A stretch of 64,000 nt of DNA, from contig AP026550.1 in the NCBI GenBank assembly GCA_026075535.2, positions 9,362,001-9,426,000 on the forward strand, given 5' to 3'. This document shows positions 62,919 through 64,000 of this stretch, in pieces. The notes below the pieces were generated by a model. The model saw nothing but the letters and a program-made list of their open reading frames with translations. It was not told where the DNA came from and did not search any database. The position numbers and the translations under genes are program-made. Source of the stretch: Tricholoma matsutake. Its lineage: Eukaryota; Basidiomycota; Agaricomycetes; Agaricales; Tricholomataceae. Numbering within the stretch: the first letter of the stretch is position 1; every line of letters starts with the position of its first letter.

Positions 62919-64000
62919 TTTGGTGTGAAAGGCCTTTGTCAACAAACTCACCTATTAATAACCCCTCCCATCAAAACCATCAATTCCCCCATCATGAGCG
63001 TGGATCCTGCCCCCTTCTTGTAGAGAGAACCCACACAGTCTTAGCTAGCAGATAGTGGGTGTCGCCCTAACAGAAGAACACAACTTCCCATATCAGTGCA
63101 CCTTCTCTTACTTTGTATATATGTAATCTACCTTTTCTTTCATAAGCCGATGCCAGGCCTTGCCTTACATTGCGACTGCCAGTGATCGAGAGGCAGCACT
63201 TGTCATTAGGACAGCCTCAACCAGACAACTGATTGGATCTGGTTTAGTTACAATTTACATCACTCTATTTGGACGACTATTTTAGTTTCAAGCTGAATTC
63301 AGTGTTATCTCTGAGATCAGGCACTGTTGGAAGGGTTATTGATTCGAAGTGTCAAATTAGGCGCCTGACAAACAAACAAACAATTGACAAACAATTGATG
63401 AACATCACATGACCCGTAAACATTTGGAGATCTTGAAGAAAAAATCTTGAATTTGTCGAAGAAGTGATTCATCATAGATCTAACAATTATGTCTGAACCC
63501 TCAACTTCTAACCCTAGCCCTAATCCTGTTCCCACACCAGTGCTAGAGACAAAAATTGATGCGCTTGTGGTGCAAATGTCGCCATTAGTGTCAGTGTTGG
63601 CAGCATCACAACCCAGAGAAGCAGAAGTACAGCCAGAGATGACAGGAGAAAGAGATGATGAGATGGAGGAGATGGTGGAGTGGATGTCGCAGGAGGATGA
63701 GATGGTGGAGAAATCCAGAAATGGAAAAGTGCACTTACCTAAGTACATGTCCCCGCAAATCTTTGACAGTACCATGGAGAATACAAAATCCTTCATCAGC
63801 TCTATAGTATTGTACATCCATGGGAGGAAGCCAGAGTTTTGTACAGCCGAGTCTAGGAAGGATTATGTTTGCTCTCTCATACATTCAGGGGGGAAAAGCA
63901 CAGTTCTGGAGAAACGAGGCTATCAATCAAATTGCCGCAGGAAATAAACCATTTGCAACCTTCAAGGAATTTCTGGAGAGATTGGAGGCACAGTTTGGAG
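62919..64000 (+). mobile_element. Family B element, copy F, cut by the window edge
   Basis: The last 154 bp of a family B LTR (62919-63072, ending CGCCCTAACA), the family leader with a deletion relative to copy B near 63110, then gag from 63489. It runs on past the right edge. Its LTR is broken by gypsy E. Confidence 0.9.
63489..64000 (+). pseudogene. Family B Gag start (copy F)
   Basis: The frame starts MSEPSTSNPSPNPVPTP and follows copy B closely through SFISSIVLYIHGRKPEFCTA. At about 63855 a 4-base insertion (AGGA) shifts the frame, which then ends at 63947. The original frame continues afterwards (INQIAAGNKPFATFKEFLER) to the edge. Confidence 0.88.

Noticed and set aside
39306..64000. 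Retroviral envelope gene in the gypsy elements
   Set aside because: No membrane-protein frame follows integrase in B, C or E; the sequences between integrase and 3' LTR are chromodomain or the antisense gene.
1..64000. Starship-type giant element or tyrosine recombinase
   Set aside because: No recombinase, NLR or cargo gene set was seen; the region is explained by nested ordinary transposons.

Overview
The window reads as a transposon graveyard from a filamentous fungus, most likely an agaricomycete basidiomycete. The grounds are the gypsy/Ty3 chromodomain retrotransposon types, Helitrons with a DUF6570-like region, short GT-AG introns in a hAT transposase relic, and a tendency for CpG to decay to TpG or CpA. 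No species can be named from sequence alone. Nearly all recognisable coding sequence belongs to mobile elements. The only convincing non-transposon gene is a small predicted secreted protein at 21462-21917 on the minus strand.

Layout, left to right. 1-650 is a gypsy integrase relic. 1450-2415 is a Helitron N-terminal relic. 2416-4634 is a non-coding terminal-inverted-repeat element with tRNA-like modules near both ends, four tandem palindrome units and a run of G/C hairpins. A second partial copy lies at 6511-8168 and carries a solo LTR. Between the two copies sits a gypsy integrase (4716-6510) split by a 372-bp foldback MITE. 8190-10067 is a hAT transposase relic. 10110-21390 is a minus-strand Copia element whose 5' half is an inverted duplication; that duplication is split by a DNA element with inverted ends (13453-20999), which itself contains a B-family gypsy (copy A, 14684-19851).

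After the secreted-protein gene comes a pogo-like remnant (22367-23345), simple-sequence DNA, and then a Helitron cluster. An outer plus-strand Helitron (26413-28338 continuing at about 35495-36080) is interrupted by two minus-strand Helitrons in tandem: a non-autonomous one (28339-30114) and a full Rep-helicase one (30115 to about 35496). A further minus-strand Helitron helicase half follows (36189-39305).

From 39306 to 55582 lies a composite minus-strand gypsy (family C). It carries an extra antisense gene between pol and its 3' LTR, an internally inverted gag-protease segment, and a nested complete plus-strand family B gypsy (42485-49118, target duplication TGAAG). This is followed by a family B 3' end (copy D) with a chimeric LTR, a family B LTR (57226-57627), a minus-strand gypsy E (57628-62918), and the start of another family B element (F) running off the right edge.

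The elements work as parasites layered on one another, not as a cooperating pathway. Target duplications, in-frame repair points and LTR orientation allow the nesting order to be read. Many in-frame stops are TGA where a family-conserved Arg (CGA) is expected. Two gypsy families have also lost a catalytic reverse-transcriptase Asp at a CpG, which fits cytosine-methylation decay of silenced elements.
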